DNA from: Mycolicibacterium senegalense
Lineage (GTDB): Bacteria > Actinomycetota > Actinomycetes > Mycobacteriales > Mycobacteriaceae
DNA length: 64,000 bases
Direction: 5' to 3'
Assembly: GCF_019645875.1 (NCBI RefSeq)
Contig: NZ_CP081000.1
Coordinates: 3,720,001 to 3,784,000 of the forward strand
Each line of letters starts with the position of its first letter. Within the stretch, counting starts at the first letter, position 1. Both the position numbers and the translations under genes were made by a program. Under the pieces are notes generated by a model. It was not told the origin of the DNA, made no database searches, and worked only from the letters and a program-made list of their open reading frames with translations. This document shows, in pieces, positions 1-7,961 of this stretch.

Positions 1-116
1 ATGGACCAGTCGGGCTCCAGCAGCCGGATCAGAGCGCCGAGGGTCGCGCTCATGATGCCGGCTCCAACCAGAACGACGTCGGTCTTCTCGGTCGTACCCA
101 CGTTTGCCTCAGCCAC
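1..116 (-). CDS. mqo: malate:quinone oxidoreductase, N-terminal fragment
   Basis: Only the first 38 codons are inside the window; the gene runs off the left edge. The reverse strand from a GTG at 116 reads VAEANVGTTEKTDVVLVGAG and continues IMSATLGALIRLLEPDWS, the FAD-binding beta-alpha-beta start of bacterial Mqo. Mqo is a peripheral membrane enzyme that oxidises malate and passes electrons to menaquinone. AAAGGA lies about 12 nt upstream of the GTG. In M. tuberculosis mqo (Rv2852c) also precedes the mtr locus, but PE_PGRS48, which separates them there, is absent here. The start codon is inferred. Confidence 0.82.
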   Translation of the reverse strand, partial: MAEANVGTTEKTDVVLVGAGIMSATLGALIRLLEPDWS

Positions 117-298
117 CCTGATCGCTAGTCCTTTGTATTGCGCGGCCCGTCCTCGTCGACGGCTTTCTTGTTATGCCCAGGTTATCGCGCCGCGAATCCC
201 CGTTGGCCAGGCATGGTAGTGCGATCCGTCACCCGGACCCGATCCGCGGGCCGGGCACGAACATCCCCGATGAGGTTGCTGACCGATTCGAGGACAAC

Positions 299-314
299 CG
301 GAGGGAACCCTCCG
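299..314. promoter_or_regulatory. short inverted repeat between mqo and the hydrolase gene
   Basis: CGGAGGG and CCCTCCG are perfect 7-base arms separated by AA, about 55 nt upstream of the GTG at 369. The site is in the divergent mqo/hydrolase spacer (117 to 368) and could be an operator for either gene. No matching regulator is nearby. Nothing else recognisable was seen in this spacer. Confidence 0.25.
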
Positions 315-368
315 CATCCCCGCGCAGGCAGACCCTACTTCCGTTCGGCCCGCAGTTAGGGTGGAACC

Positions 369-1400
369 GTGACGTCACGGGAGCCCGAGTGGGAGCCGGA
401 TGTATTACCGGGGTTCTGGCAGCACACCATCGATGCCGGACCCGATCCCGACGGCGAGGGTGACCTGGTCGCCACACTCGTGCGGCGAGGCCCGGCCGAG
501 CCGGCATCAGACGAGACGGGCCACGCCGTGCTGGCATTGCACGGCTACACCGACTACTTTTTCCACACCGAACTCGCCGACCGGTTCGCCGACCGCGGGT
601 TCTCGTTCTACGCGTTGGACCTGCCCAAGTGCGGGCGGTCCCGCCACGACGGGCAGACCCCCCACTTCACCACCGATCTGGCGCGCTACGACACCGAACT
701 GGAAAAGGCCCTCGCCGTCATCGCCGCCGACACCGGCAACGCCACAGTGTGCCTGTACGGCCATTCCGCGGGCGGGCTGATCCTCACCTTGTTCGCCGAC
801 CGTCTTCGCCGCAGCGGCCGGCTGGCCGCCCATCACGTCGGCGGGCTGGTGCTCAACAGTCCGTTCTTCGACCTGCACGGACCGGCGATTCTGCGCACCG
901 CGCCCACATCGGCCGCCCTGATCGCCTTGGCTCGGCTGCGCAAGCTCTCGGTGGTCCGCAAACCCACCGAGGGTGGTTACGGCACGACGCTGCACCGCGA
1001 CTACGGCGGCGAGTTCGACTACAACCTGGAGTGGAAGCCGTTGGGAGGCTTCCCCGTCACCTTCGGATGGATCAACGCGATCCGGCGCGGACAGGCCAGG
1101 CTGCATCGCGGTTTGGATGTCGGCGTACCGAATCTGATCCTGCGGTCCGACCGTAGCGTGACCGAAACTTCCGATCCCGCAGCGATGCAGCGCGGTGACG
1201 CCGTCCTCGACGTCCGCCAGATCGCGCGGTGGTCCGGTTGCGTCGGCAACCACACCACGATGGCGCCCATCCCCGACGCCAAACACGATGTCTTCCTGTC
1301 GGTCGCCGACGCCCGGGCGGCGGCCTACCGCGAGCTCGATCGCTGGCTCGATTACTACCTGAGCCAACAAACCCGGCCGAGCACAACACCTTCCGGATAG
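369..1400 (+). CDS. alpha/beta hydrolase (serine hydrolase, Rv2854-like)
   Basis: 343-residue alpha/beta hydrolase of the monoacylglycerol-lipase/lysophospholipase type. The nucleophile elbow GHSAG is at residues 131 to 135 (Ser133), an oxyanion-type HG is at 58 to 59, and a DLPKCGRS strand-turn is near 84 to 91. No signal peptide is seen, so it is probably cytoplasmic. The start is the GTG at 369. The stop is 9 nt before mtr, as in the M. tuberculosis pair Rv2854/mtr, so the two are probably co-transcribed. The substrate is unknown; a lipid ester is a reasonable guess. Confidence 0.85.
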   Translation: MTSREPEWEPDVLPGFWQHTIDAGPDPDGEGDLVATLVRRGPAEPASDETGHAVLALHGYTDYFFHTELADRFADRGFSFYALDLPKCGRSRHDGQTPHFTTDLARYDTELEKALAVIAADTGNATVCLYGHSAGGLILTLFADRLRRSGRLAAHHVGGLVLNSPFFDLHGPAILRTAPTSAALIALARLRKLSVVRKPTEGGYGTTLHRDYGGEFDYNLEWKPLGGFPVTFGWINAIRRGQARLHRGLDVGVPNLILRSDRSVTETSDPAAMQRGDAVLDVRQIARWSGCVGNHTTMAPIPDAKHDVFLSVADARAAAYRELDRWLDYYLSQQTRPSTTPSG

Positions 1401-1409
1401 GGAGCGCAC

Positions 1410-2795
1410 ATGGAGCACTACGACCTGACGATCATCGGGACCGGCTCGGGCAACAGCATTCTCGACGAGCGCTACGCCGGCAAGAAGGTCGCGATCTGCG
1501 AACAGGGCACCTTCGGCGGCACCTGCCTCAACGTCGGCTGTATCCCCACCAAGATGTTCGTCTACGCCGCCGACGTGGCTGCCGCGATCAAGGATTCAGC
1601 CAGGTACGGCATCGATTCCCGCGTCGACAAGATTCGTTGGCCGGACATCGTGTCCCGGGTGTTCGGCCGCATCGATCCGATCGCTGCCGGCGGCGAGGAC
1701 TACCGCCGCAACGACCCGCACATCACGGTGTACGCCAGCCACACCCGGTTCGGGCCCAAGACCGCCGACGGCCGCTACACGCTGCGCACCGAGGCCGGTG
1801 ACGAATTTAGCAGCGACCAGGTGGTGATCGCGGCCGGGTCCCGCGCCTACGTCCCTCCGGCCATCGTGGACTGCGGTGTGACGTACTACACCAGTGACGA
1901 CATCATGCGAATCCCTGAACTCCCCGAGCACCTGGTGATCGTCGGCGGCGGATTCGTCTCCGCCGAGTTCGCCCACGTGTTCTCGGCACTCGGCGTGCGG
2001 GTCACCATCGTGGTGCGTGGCGACTGCCTGATCAGCCACTCCGACGAAACGATCTGCCACGAGTTCAGCGCTCTGGCCGCCGAGAAGTGGGATGTGCGTA
2101 CCCACGAGAACGTGATCGGCTCCCACCACGACGGAGACAAGATCGTGCTCGAGCTCGACGACGGCAAGACACTGCCTGCCGACATGCTGCTGGTAGCGAC
2201 CGGCAGGGTGCCCAACGGCGACCTGCTCGACGCCGAACTCGCCGGGGTGGAGGTCGACGAAGACGGTCTGGTCATCGTCGACGAATACCAACGCACCACC
2301 GCGCGTGGCATTTTCGCGCTCGGCGACGTGTCCTCGGAGTGGCAGCTCAAGCATGTGGCCAACCACGAGTCACGCGTGGTCAGGGAGAACCTGCTGCGCG
2401 ACTGGGATGACACCGATGCGCTGGTGCGCAGCGATCACCGGTTCGTGCCGTCGGCGGTGTTCACCGAACCTCAGATCGCCATGGTGGGGTTGACCGAGCA
2501 GCAGGTCCGCGACGAGGGCTACGACTACGTCACCAAGGTTCAGGCCTACGGCGACACCGCGTACGGCTGGGCGATGGAAGACACCACGGGCATCGCCAAG
2601 TTGATCGGCGATCGCGCCACCGGCAAGATCCTGGGCGCCCACATCATGGGCTACCAGGCTTCCGCGATCATCCAGCCGCTGATCCAGGCCATGAGCTTCG
2701 GGCAGACCGCCCAGGAGATCGCCCGGGGCCAGTACTGGATCCACCCGGCACTGCCCGAGGTGATCGAGAACGCGCTGCTGGGTCTGGTCGACTAG
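1410..2795 (+). CDS. mtr: mycothione reductase
   Basis: 461-residue FAD- and NADPH-dependent pyridine nucleotide-disulfide oxidoreductase that reduces mycothione (the mycothiol disulfide), keeping the main actinobacterial low-molecular-weight thiol reduced. Residues 37 to 48 read GTCLNVGCIPTK with the redox pair Cys39/Cys44. An NADPH-binding GGGFVSAEFA motif lies near residue 180. The C-terminal interface carries His445 and Glu450 in HPALPEV, the catalytic dyad of the glutathione reductase fold. Length matches the family. A GGGAG sequence precedes the ATG. The stop codon overlaps the convergent nicT stop as CTAG. Confidence 0.97.
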   Translation: MEHYDLTIIGTGSGNSILDERYAGKKVAICEQGTFGGTCLNVGCIPTKMFVYAADVAAAIKDSARYGIDSRVDKIRWPDIVSRVFGRIDPIAAGGEDYRRNDPHITVYASHTRFGPKTADGRYTLRTEAGDEFSSDQVVIAAGSRAYVPPAIVDCGVTYYTSDDIMRIPELPEHLVIVGGGFVSAEFAHVFSALGVRVTIVVRGDCLISHSDETICHEFSALAAEKWDVRTHENVIGSHHDGDKIVLELDDGKTLPADMLLVATGRVPNGDLLDAELAGVEVDEDGLVIVDEYQRTTARGIFALGDVSSEWQLKHVANHESRVVRENLLRDWDDTDALVRSDHRFVPSAVFTEPQIAMVGLTEQQVRDEGYDYVTKVQAYGDTAYGWAMEDTTGIAKLIGDRATGKILGAHIMGYQASAIIQPLIQAMSFGQTAQEIARGQYWIHPALPEVIENALLGLVD

Positions 2796-3898
2796 GCCCG
2801 CGCAGCCCAACGCTGCTCGATCCGGCCGAACCGCCAGACCCCCAGCGCCACAACCCAGCTCACCACGAAAAGCCCGACGATCGCGAACCCGACGAACTCC
2901 AGGTCGGCCGAGCCTATGAACGCCAACGGCCCGGTCGTGATGCCGAGACGCTCGACCAGCAGGCCGGTCAGCACGATCACCCCGACCACCAGGGCGACGA
3001 TCACCGACAGCACGGTGACGGTCAGGTTGTAGTACACCTTGCGCACCGGCTGCAGGAAGGCCCAGCCGTAGGCCCGCGCCATGAAGATGCCGTCCAGGCT
3101 GTCGAACAGGCTCATCCCCGCGGCGAACAGCACGGGCAGCACCAGCATCGCGTACCAGGGCAGGGTGAAGGCCGCGGTTCCCGCCGCCAGCACCAGCAAC
3201 GCGACCTGGCTGGCGGTGTCGAAGCCCAGCCCCATCAGGAATCCCACCGGGTACAGATGCCAGGGCTTGCCGACCCGCCGCATCACGCGGCCCAACAGAC
3301 GGGCGACGAAACCCCGGCTGTCGAGCTGCCGTTCGAGCTCCGCCTCGTCGTATTCACCGCTGCGCATGGCCCGGAACACCTTGGCGATTCCCACTGCCGC
3401 GAACAGATTCGTCAGCCCGACCAGGATCAGGAACGTACCGGCCACCAGCGAGCCCACCAGACCGAGGGTCTGCAGCATCGTGGAGTCCGCGTCCTGCACC
3501 GGGCCGACGAGCGCCCGCACCCCCAGCGCCAGAAGTAGCGCCAGCCCGAACACCACGCTCGAATGCCCCAGTGAGAACCAGAACCCGGCCGACACCGACC
3601 GGGTGCCCTCCCCGACCAGTTTTCGGGTGGTGTTGTCGATGACTGCGATGTGATCGGCGTCGAAGGCATGACGCACCCCCAGCAGGTACGCGGTGACACC
3701 GAGGCCCACCCCGAACACGCCGGCCGAGCCGAGGGTGATGTGTTGCGGGGCCACCCCGACGACCAGAACGCCCCAACCGATGACATGCAGCAGGAGGACG
3801 AATCCGGTGACGGCAGCGATGGAGGTCCAGTCCGTGCGGTCGAATCCGGTTGCCAATCGGGTGGATCGGGCCGTTGCCTGCGATGCACCGGTGGTCAT
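2792..3898 (-). CDS. nicT: nickel/cobalt permease, NiCoT family
   Basis: 368-residue integral membrane protein of the HoxN/NixA/NicT family, which imports Ni2+ and/or Co2+. The family signature RHAFDADHIAVID in the second membrane helix is present, with LGHSSVV in the third and LGFDTASQVALL in a later helix. A large hydrophilic loop sits near the middle, as is usual. An ArsR regulator lies 57 nt upstream on the same strand, and the spacer holds a dyad (3925 to 3944), which suggests metal-controlled expression. Nickel for urease or hydrogenase, or cobalt for cobalamin, would be the use; the metal cannot be decided from sequence. Confidence 0.93.
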   Translation of the reverse strand: MTTGASQATARSTRLATGFDRTDWTSIAAVTGFVLLLHVIGWGVLVVGVAPQHITLGSAGVFGVGLGVTAYLLGVRHAFDADHIAVIDNTTRKLVGEGTRSVSAGFWFSLGHSSVVFGLALLLALGVRALVGPVQDADSTMLQTLGLVGSLVAGTFLILVGLTNLFAAVGIAKVFRAMRSGEYDEAELERQLDSRGFVARLLGRVMRRVGKPWHLYPVGFLMGLGFDTASQVALLVLAAGTAAFTLPWYAMLVLPVLFAAGMSLFDSLDGIFMARAYGWAFLQPVRKVYYNLTVTVLSVIVALVVGVIVLTGLLVERLGITTGPLAFIGSADLEFVGFAIVGLFVVSWVVALGVWRFGRIEQRWAARA

Positions 3899-3924
3899 CG
3901 ACCGAGCGTAAGGCGGCCACCGAT

Positions 3925-3944
3925 ATCTGTCCAGATGAACAGAT
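3925..3944. promoter_or_regulatory. probable ArsR-type operator upstream of nicT
   Basis: ATCTGT at 3925 to 3930 and ACAGAT at 3939 to 3944 are perfect 6-base inverted arms with an 8-nt spacer. The spacer contains a further CAGAT, so ATCTG-TC-CAGAT is a second nested dyad. The site lies 27 to 46 nt upstream of the nicT start, in the only gap between the ArsR gene and nicT. That is where a metal-sensing ArsR protein would block transcription. This is inference from position and symmetry. Confidence 0.5.
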
Positions 3945-3955
3945 GAGAATCTCCG

Positions 3956-4285
3956 TCAGCCGTGCCGTGCACCGATCCAATGCAGCAGGTCGTGCACGGT
4001 GTCGTCGTCCAGGCGGTAGCTCACCGTGCGACCCACCCGGGTCGCGATGACCCAACCCTGCTCGCGTAACACCCGCAACGCCTGCGACACCGCGTTCTCC
4101 GAACGACCCAGGGCGGTGGCCAGATCACCGACGCAGATCCCCGGCGCCCGGTGCAGAACGAGCAGGATCTCCAGCCGATGCGGATCCGACAGCAGATCGA
4201 AGCGCTGCGTCCACCCGGACGTGTCGACGTCGGCCAGCGCCGATGTCGCGCGCTCGACCTGGCCCGCCCTACCGTGCTGGTCCAC
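3956..4285 (-). CDS. ArsR-family transcriptional regulator, probable metal sensor for nicT
   Basis: 109-residue winged-helix protein of the ArsR/SmtB family. The segment QRFDLLSDPHRLEILLVL begins the fold, LATALGRSENAVSQALRVLR is the recognition helix region, and GRTVSYRLDDDTVHDLLHW covers the wing and the last helix. The C-terminal stretch DDDTVHDLLHWIGARH has Asp and three His in the region where the SmtB/NmtR group place their alpha-5 metal ligands. It lacks the extended His-rich tail of mycobacterial NmtR and KmtR. It sits directly before nicT on the same strand, so a nickel- or cobalt-responsive repressor of nicT is the best guess. A GntR gene follows closely on its upstream side. Confidence 0.85.
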   Translation of the reverse strand: MDQHGRAGQVERATSALADVDTSGWTQRFDLLSDPHRLEILLVLHRAPGICVGDLATALGRSENAVSQALRVLREQGWVIATRVGRTVSYRLDDDTVHDLLHWIGARHG

Positions 4286-4294
4286 GGTACGAAT

Positions 4295-5050
4295 CTAATC
4301 CAGAAAGCCGTGCAGCAAGGCCGACGATCCCCCGACATGGGCCAGCATGGCCGACGCGGCCCGCTCGCCGTCGCCGGCCAGGATCGCCATGACGATCTCT
4401 TCGTGCTGCTCGTCGGAATGGGCGATGTTGCGCGACAGCAACGGAATTTGATCCAACAGGGCGTTCAGCCGCATCCGGTTCTCGGCGACCAACGGCACCA
4501 GCGACGGTGAGCCGGCCGCCTCCGCGATGGCCAGGTGCAGCCGCGAATCCAGCCGCCGGTAGTCGTCGGGTTCAGCGGCACGGACGTCGGCCAGCCGCGA
4601 CCAGAGCCCGTCGCGCTCGGCAGCACTCAGCGTGCGCCCGGCCGCCATCCGCGCCGCCCCGACCTCGAGGATCTCGCGCAACCGCAACGCGTCATCGATC
4701 TCCTCACGGGTAGGCCTCGGGCCGTCGGCGGTGTGCCTGGGCAACTCCTCCGCCAGGAAGGTGCCGCCGTAGCGCCCCCGTTTCGACACCAGGTACCCGG
4801 CATCGGCCAGCGATTTGATGGCCTCCCGGACCGTGTCGCGGCTGACTCCGAGGCGAGCGGCAAGCTCACGCTCAGGCGGCAACGACTCGCCCGGGCCCAG
4901 CACCCCCAGCCGAATCGTCTCCAGCAACCGGCCAACGGTGTCTTCGAACGCATTGCCCAGCCGAACCGGGCGCAACAGTGCCTCGGCCGCCACAGCGGGC
5001 TGCGAATCAGGCCCTGTTGCGGCCGGCTGCGGGTCCGGTTCGGCTGTCAT
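4295..5050 (-). CDS. GntR-family regulator, FadR subfamily (FCD domain)
   Basis: 251-residue FadR-type regulator. An N-terminal winged helix (about residues 35 to 105) includes GESLPPERELAARLGVSRDT and VREAIKSLADAGYLVSKRGR. The C-terminal all-helical FCD domain (about 115 to 245) has the expected Asp/His metal-ligand pattern (LDSRLHLAIAEAAG, DEQHEEIVMAILAGD). It is the last gene of the run glnA4-like, amidotransferase, aldehyde dehydrogenase, SDR, GntR, 17 nt after the SDR, so it is the likely local repressor of that operon and of the divergent permease at 9506. The effector is probably a pathway intermediate. Confidence 0.88.
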   Translation of the reverse strand: MTAEPDPQPAATGPDSQPAVAAEALLRPVRLGNAFEDTVGRLLETIRLGVLGPGESLPPERELAARLGVSRDTVREAIKSLADAGYLVSKRGRYGGTFLAEELPRHTADGPRPTREEIDDALRLREILEVGAARMAAGRTLSAAERDGLWSRLADVRAAEPDDYRRLDSRLHLAIAEAAGSPSLVPLVAENRMRLNALLDQIPLLSRNIAHSDEQHEEIVMAILAGDGERAASAMLAHVGGSSALLHGFLD

Positions 5051-5067
5051 GGTGAGCTATCAGGGTG

Positions 5068-5841
5068 TCACAGCGGCGTCACGTACGCGGAGCTGATGCC
5101 CCCGTCGACCAGGAATGTCGAGCCCGTGATGAACGAGGCGTCGTCGCTGGCCAGGAACGCCACCGCGGCCGCCAACTCCTCGGGCTCGGCGAAACGGCCG
5201 AGCGGGATGTGCACCAACCTTCGGGCTGCCCGCTCGGGATCCTTGGCGAACAACTCCTGCAGCAGTGGGGTGTTGACCGGCCCGGGGCACAGGGCGTTGA
5301 CCCGAATCCCCTGTCGCGCGTACTGCACCCCGAGCTCGCGGGACATGGCCAGCACGCCGCCCTTGGACGCGGTGTAGGAGATCTGGGAGGTGGCCGAACC
5401 CATCACCGCCACGAACGACGCGGTGTTGATGATCGAGCCCTTGCCCGCGGGCACCATGTGGCGCAGCGCCGCCCGACACGACAAGTACACCGACTTCAGG
5501 TTGATGTCCTGCACCCGCTGCCAGGCCGGCAGCTCGGTGGTCTCGATCAGGTCGTCTTCGGGCGGGGAGATGCCGGCGTTGTTGAAGGCGATGTCCACGG
5601 AGCCGAATGTCGCTGCAGCAGTGTCGAAGAGATGATCGACGGCATCTTGGTCCGATACGTCGACGCCGACGAACAATCCGTCGAGTTCCTCGGCGGCGGC
5701 CTCGCCGGTAGCGGGGTCGATATCGCCCACCACGACGGTGGCCCCTTCGGCGCGCAGCCGCCGGCCGGTGGCCAGACCGATGCCGCTGGCGCCGCCGGTG
5801 ATGACGGCGACCTTGCCGGCCAGACGTTGGGTCAGATCCAT
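5068..5841 (-). CDS. short-chain dehydrogenase/reductase of the amine-catabolism operon (Rv2857c-like)
   Basis: 257-residue classical SDR. NAD(P)-binding GGASGIG is at residues 16 to 22, NNAG at 87 to 90, and the catalytic Ser142, Tyr156 and Lys160 are all in place. Asp40 at the end of the second strand suggests preference for NAD+. The start codon directly abuts the aldehyde dehydrogenase stop. In the pathway suggested by its neighbours it would oxidise the hydroxyl of a gamma-glutamylated amino alcohol to an aldehyde for the next enzyme; this is inference. It could also act on an unrelated alcohol. Confidence 0.88.
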   Translation of the reverse strand: MDLTQRLAGKVAVITGGASGIGLATGRRLRAEGATVVVGDIDPATGEAAAEELDGLFVGVDVSDQDAVDHLFDTAAATFGSVDIAFNNAGISPPEDDLIETTELPAWQRVQDINLKSVYLSCRAALRHMVPAGKGSIINTASFVAVMGSATSQISYTASKGGVLAMSRELGVQYARQGIRVNALCPGPVNTPLLQELFAKDPERAARRLVHIPLGRFAEPEELAAAVAFLASDDASFITGSTFLVDGGISSAYVTPL

Positions 5842-7206
5842 CTACAGCTCCTCTGTTGCGAAGAATACGTTCTTGGTCTCGGTGAAAGACAGCGGTGCGT
5901 CAGGGCCCAACTCGCGCCCCAGCCCGGACTGCTTGAAACCCCCGAAAGGCGTGTTGTAGCGCACCGACGAGTGCGAATTCACGCTGAGATTGCCCGATTC
6001 CACCGCCCGTGACACTCGAAGCGCCCGCGAGAGATTGTCGGTCCAGATCGAACCCGACAAGCCGTAGGGGGTGTCGTTGGCCAGCGTGATCGCGTCGGCC
6101 TCATCCTCGAACGGCAGCACGGTCACCACAGGACCGAAGATCTCATCGGTCACCGTGCGGTCGGTGCGCTGCGGGGTCAACACCGTTGGCGGGAACCAGA
6201 ATCCGGGCCCATCGGGGGCCGAACCACGAAACGCCACCGGGGCCCCGTCCGGGACATACGACGACACCGACTCCCGGTGTGGGCGCGAAACCAATGGACC
6301 CATCTCGGTGTCACGAACCGTGGGATCCCCGACCACCACACCCTTGACTGCCGGCTCCAGCATCTCCATGAAGCGGTCATAGACGCTGCGCTGCACCAGG
6401 ATCCGGCTCCGTGCGCAGCAGTCCTGCCCCGCGTTGTCGAACACCCCGTACGGCGCGGTGGCCGCCGCCTTCTCCAGATCGCAGTCGTCGAACACGATGT
6501 TCGCGCTCTTGCCACCCAACTCCAGAGTCACGCGCTTGACCTGTGCCGCGGCCCCGGCCATCACCCGCATTCCCACCTCGGTGGAGCCCGTGAACACCAC
6601 CTTGCGCACATCCGGATGGGTGACGAACCGCTCCCCGACCACCGAGCCCTTGCCCGGCAGCACCTGAAAAAGCCCGGCCGGCAAGCCTGATTCGACGGCG
6701 AGCTCCCCGAGCCGGATCGTGGTCAGCGGAGTCCATTCAGCGGGCTTGAGCACGACCGCGTTACCGGCGGCCAGCGCGGGGGCAAAGCCCCAGGCGGCGA
6801 TGGTCATCGGAAAGTTCCACGGCGTGATGATGCCGACGACGCCGAGCGGCTCGTTGAACGTGACGTCCAAGCCGCCGGCCACCGGGATCTGCTTACCGCT
6901 CAACCGTTCCGGGGTGGCCGCGTAGTACTGCAGGACGTCTCGGACATGGCCGGCCTCCCACTCGGCTTGCCCGATCGGGTGCCCGGAATTGGCCACCTCC
7001 AGCGCCGCCAGCTCATCGATGTGGGCATCGACGCAGGCGGCGAACGCGCGCAACGCGGCGGCCCGCTCAGCCGGGGCCTGGCGGGCCCACTGCCGCTGCG
7101 CTAAGCCCGCCCGGGCCACCGCGTCGTCGACGGCGCTCACGTCGAGGAGATCGACGGTGGTCAGCACCTCCTCGGTGGCCGGGTTGACGACCTGGCTCGA
7201 TGTCAT
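5842..7206 (-). CDS. aldC: NAD(P)+-dependent aldehyde dehydrogenase (PuuC/AldC type)
   Basis: 454-residue aldehyde dehydrogenase. The cofactor motif FTGSTEVG is at 205 to 212, the general base Glu229 lies in LELGGKS, and the nucleophile Cys263 lies in GQDCCARSR. The substrate-binding region ITPWNFPM is at 127 to 134. The start overlaps the stop of the amidotransferase gene by the tetranucleotide ATGA, and its own stop abuts the SDR start, so translation is coupled along the operon. It corresponds by position to M. tuberculosis aldC (Rv2858c). The probable substrate is a gamma-glutamyl-amino-aldehyde, inferred from the flanking ligase and hydrolase. Confidence 0.92.
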   Translation of the reverse strand: MTSSQVVNPATEEVLTTVDLLDVSAVDDAVARAGLAQRQWARQAPAERAAALRAFAACVDAHIDELAALEVANSGHPIGQAEWEAGHVRDVLQYYAATPERLSGKQIPVAGGLDVTFNEPLGVVGIITPWNFPMTIAAWGFAPALAAGNAVVLKPAEWTPLTTIRLGELAVESGLPAGLFQVLPGKGSVVGERFVTHPDVRKVVFTGSTEVGMRVMAGAAAQVKRVTLELGGKSANIVFDDCDLEKAAATAPYGVFDNAGQDCCARSRILVQRSVYDRFMEMLEPAVKGVVVGDPTVRDTEMGPLVSRPHRESVSSYVPDGAPVAFRGSAPDGPGFWFPPTVLTPQRTDRTVTDEIFGPVVTVLPFEDEADAITLANDTPYGLSGSIWTDNLSRALRVSRAVESGNLSVNSHSSVRYNTPFGGFKQSGLGRELGPDAPLSFTETKNVFFATEEL

Positions 7207-7961
7207 GAGATCCTCTCTGTCGCATAGGTTCTGGCCGCCTCAACGAGAGCGGCGAACAGCCGCAGATCATCGAGGGTTTCCTCCGGGTGCCATTGCACAC
7301 CGACCACGAAGGTGTCTCCGGGCAGCTCGACCGCCTCGATCACCCCGTCCGCGTCACGGGCGCTCACCACCAGCCCGTCACCCAGTAGGTCGATGGCTTG
7401 ATGGTGATAGCACTGCGCGTCGGATGTCTCGCCGATCAGGGCCGCCAGGCGGGTGTTCGGCACGGTGCGTATCGAGGAGGTGCCGAACACCGCGTTGCCC
7501 TTCTGGTGGTGCGTACTGCCGATCACATCGGGCAGGTGCTGGTGCAGCGTGCCGCCCAGTGCGGCGTTGAGCACCTGCGCCCCCCGGCACACGCCGAACA
7601 CCGGAACACCGTGCCGCAGGGCGCTTTCCAGTAGAGCGAACTCCCAGGCGTCGCGGCTGGTGTCAGGCTTGTTGGTGGTCGGATGCGGTTGCTGCCCGTA
7701 GCGGGCCGGGTCGACGTCCGGGCCGCCGGTGATCACCAGTCCGTCGACGCGGTCGAGCACGCGGGCGGCGATGTCGAGATCCACCGGCTGCGGCGGCAAC
7801 AGCACCGCGATGCCACCGGCCCGACTGACACCTTCGAAGTAGATCTGGGGCAGAAAGCTCGCTTGCACATCCCACACCCCGGTTTGAGCCTGCTGCAGGT
7901 AGGTGGTCATGCCGATTACCGGGCGAGTCGCGTCGGCACGCCCAGCGTCAGAGCCGTTCAA
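7203..7961 (-). CDS. class I glutamine amidotransferase-like gamma-glutamyl hydrolase (PuuD-like)
   Basis: 252-residue peptidase C26/GATase1 protein with nucleophile Cys125 in FGVCRG and the His225/Glu227 pair in QWHPE. The substrate-binding GGPDVDP follows residue 78. PuuD of E. coli, the closest characterised type, splits gamma-glutamyl-GABA to glutamate and GABA. The start overlaps the end of the glnA4-like gene by 14 nt, and the stop overlaps the aldC start. With the ligase and dehydrogenases around it, this enzyme would release the finished amino acid from its glutamyl tag. It corresponds by position to Rv2859c. Confidence 0.88.
   Translation of the reverse strand: MNGSDAGRADATRPVIGMTTYLQQAQTGVWDVQASFLPQIYFEGVSRAGGIAVLLPPQPVDLDIAARVLDRVDGLVITGGPDVDPARYGQQPHPTTNKPDTSRDAWEFALLESALRHGVPVFGVCRGAQVLNAALGGTLHQHLPDVIGSTHHQKGNAVFGTSSIRTVPNTRLAALIGETSDAQCYHHQAIDLLGDGLVVSARDADGVIEAVELPGDTFVVGVQWHPEETLDDLRLFAALVEAARTYATERIS

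Noticed and set aside
507..1418. Long reverse-strand open frame opposite the alpha/beta hydrolase gene
   Set aside because: It is a high-GC shadow of the hydrolase; its translation has no motif and the forward frame has a full catalytic set.
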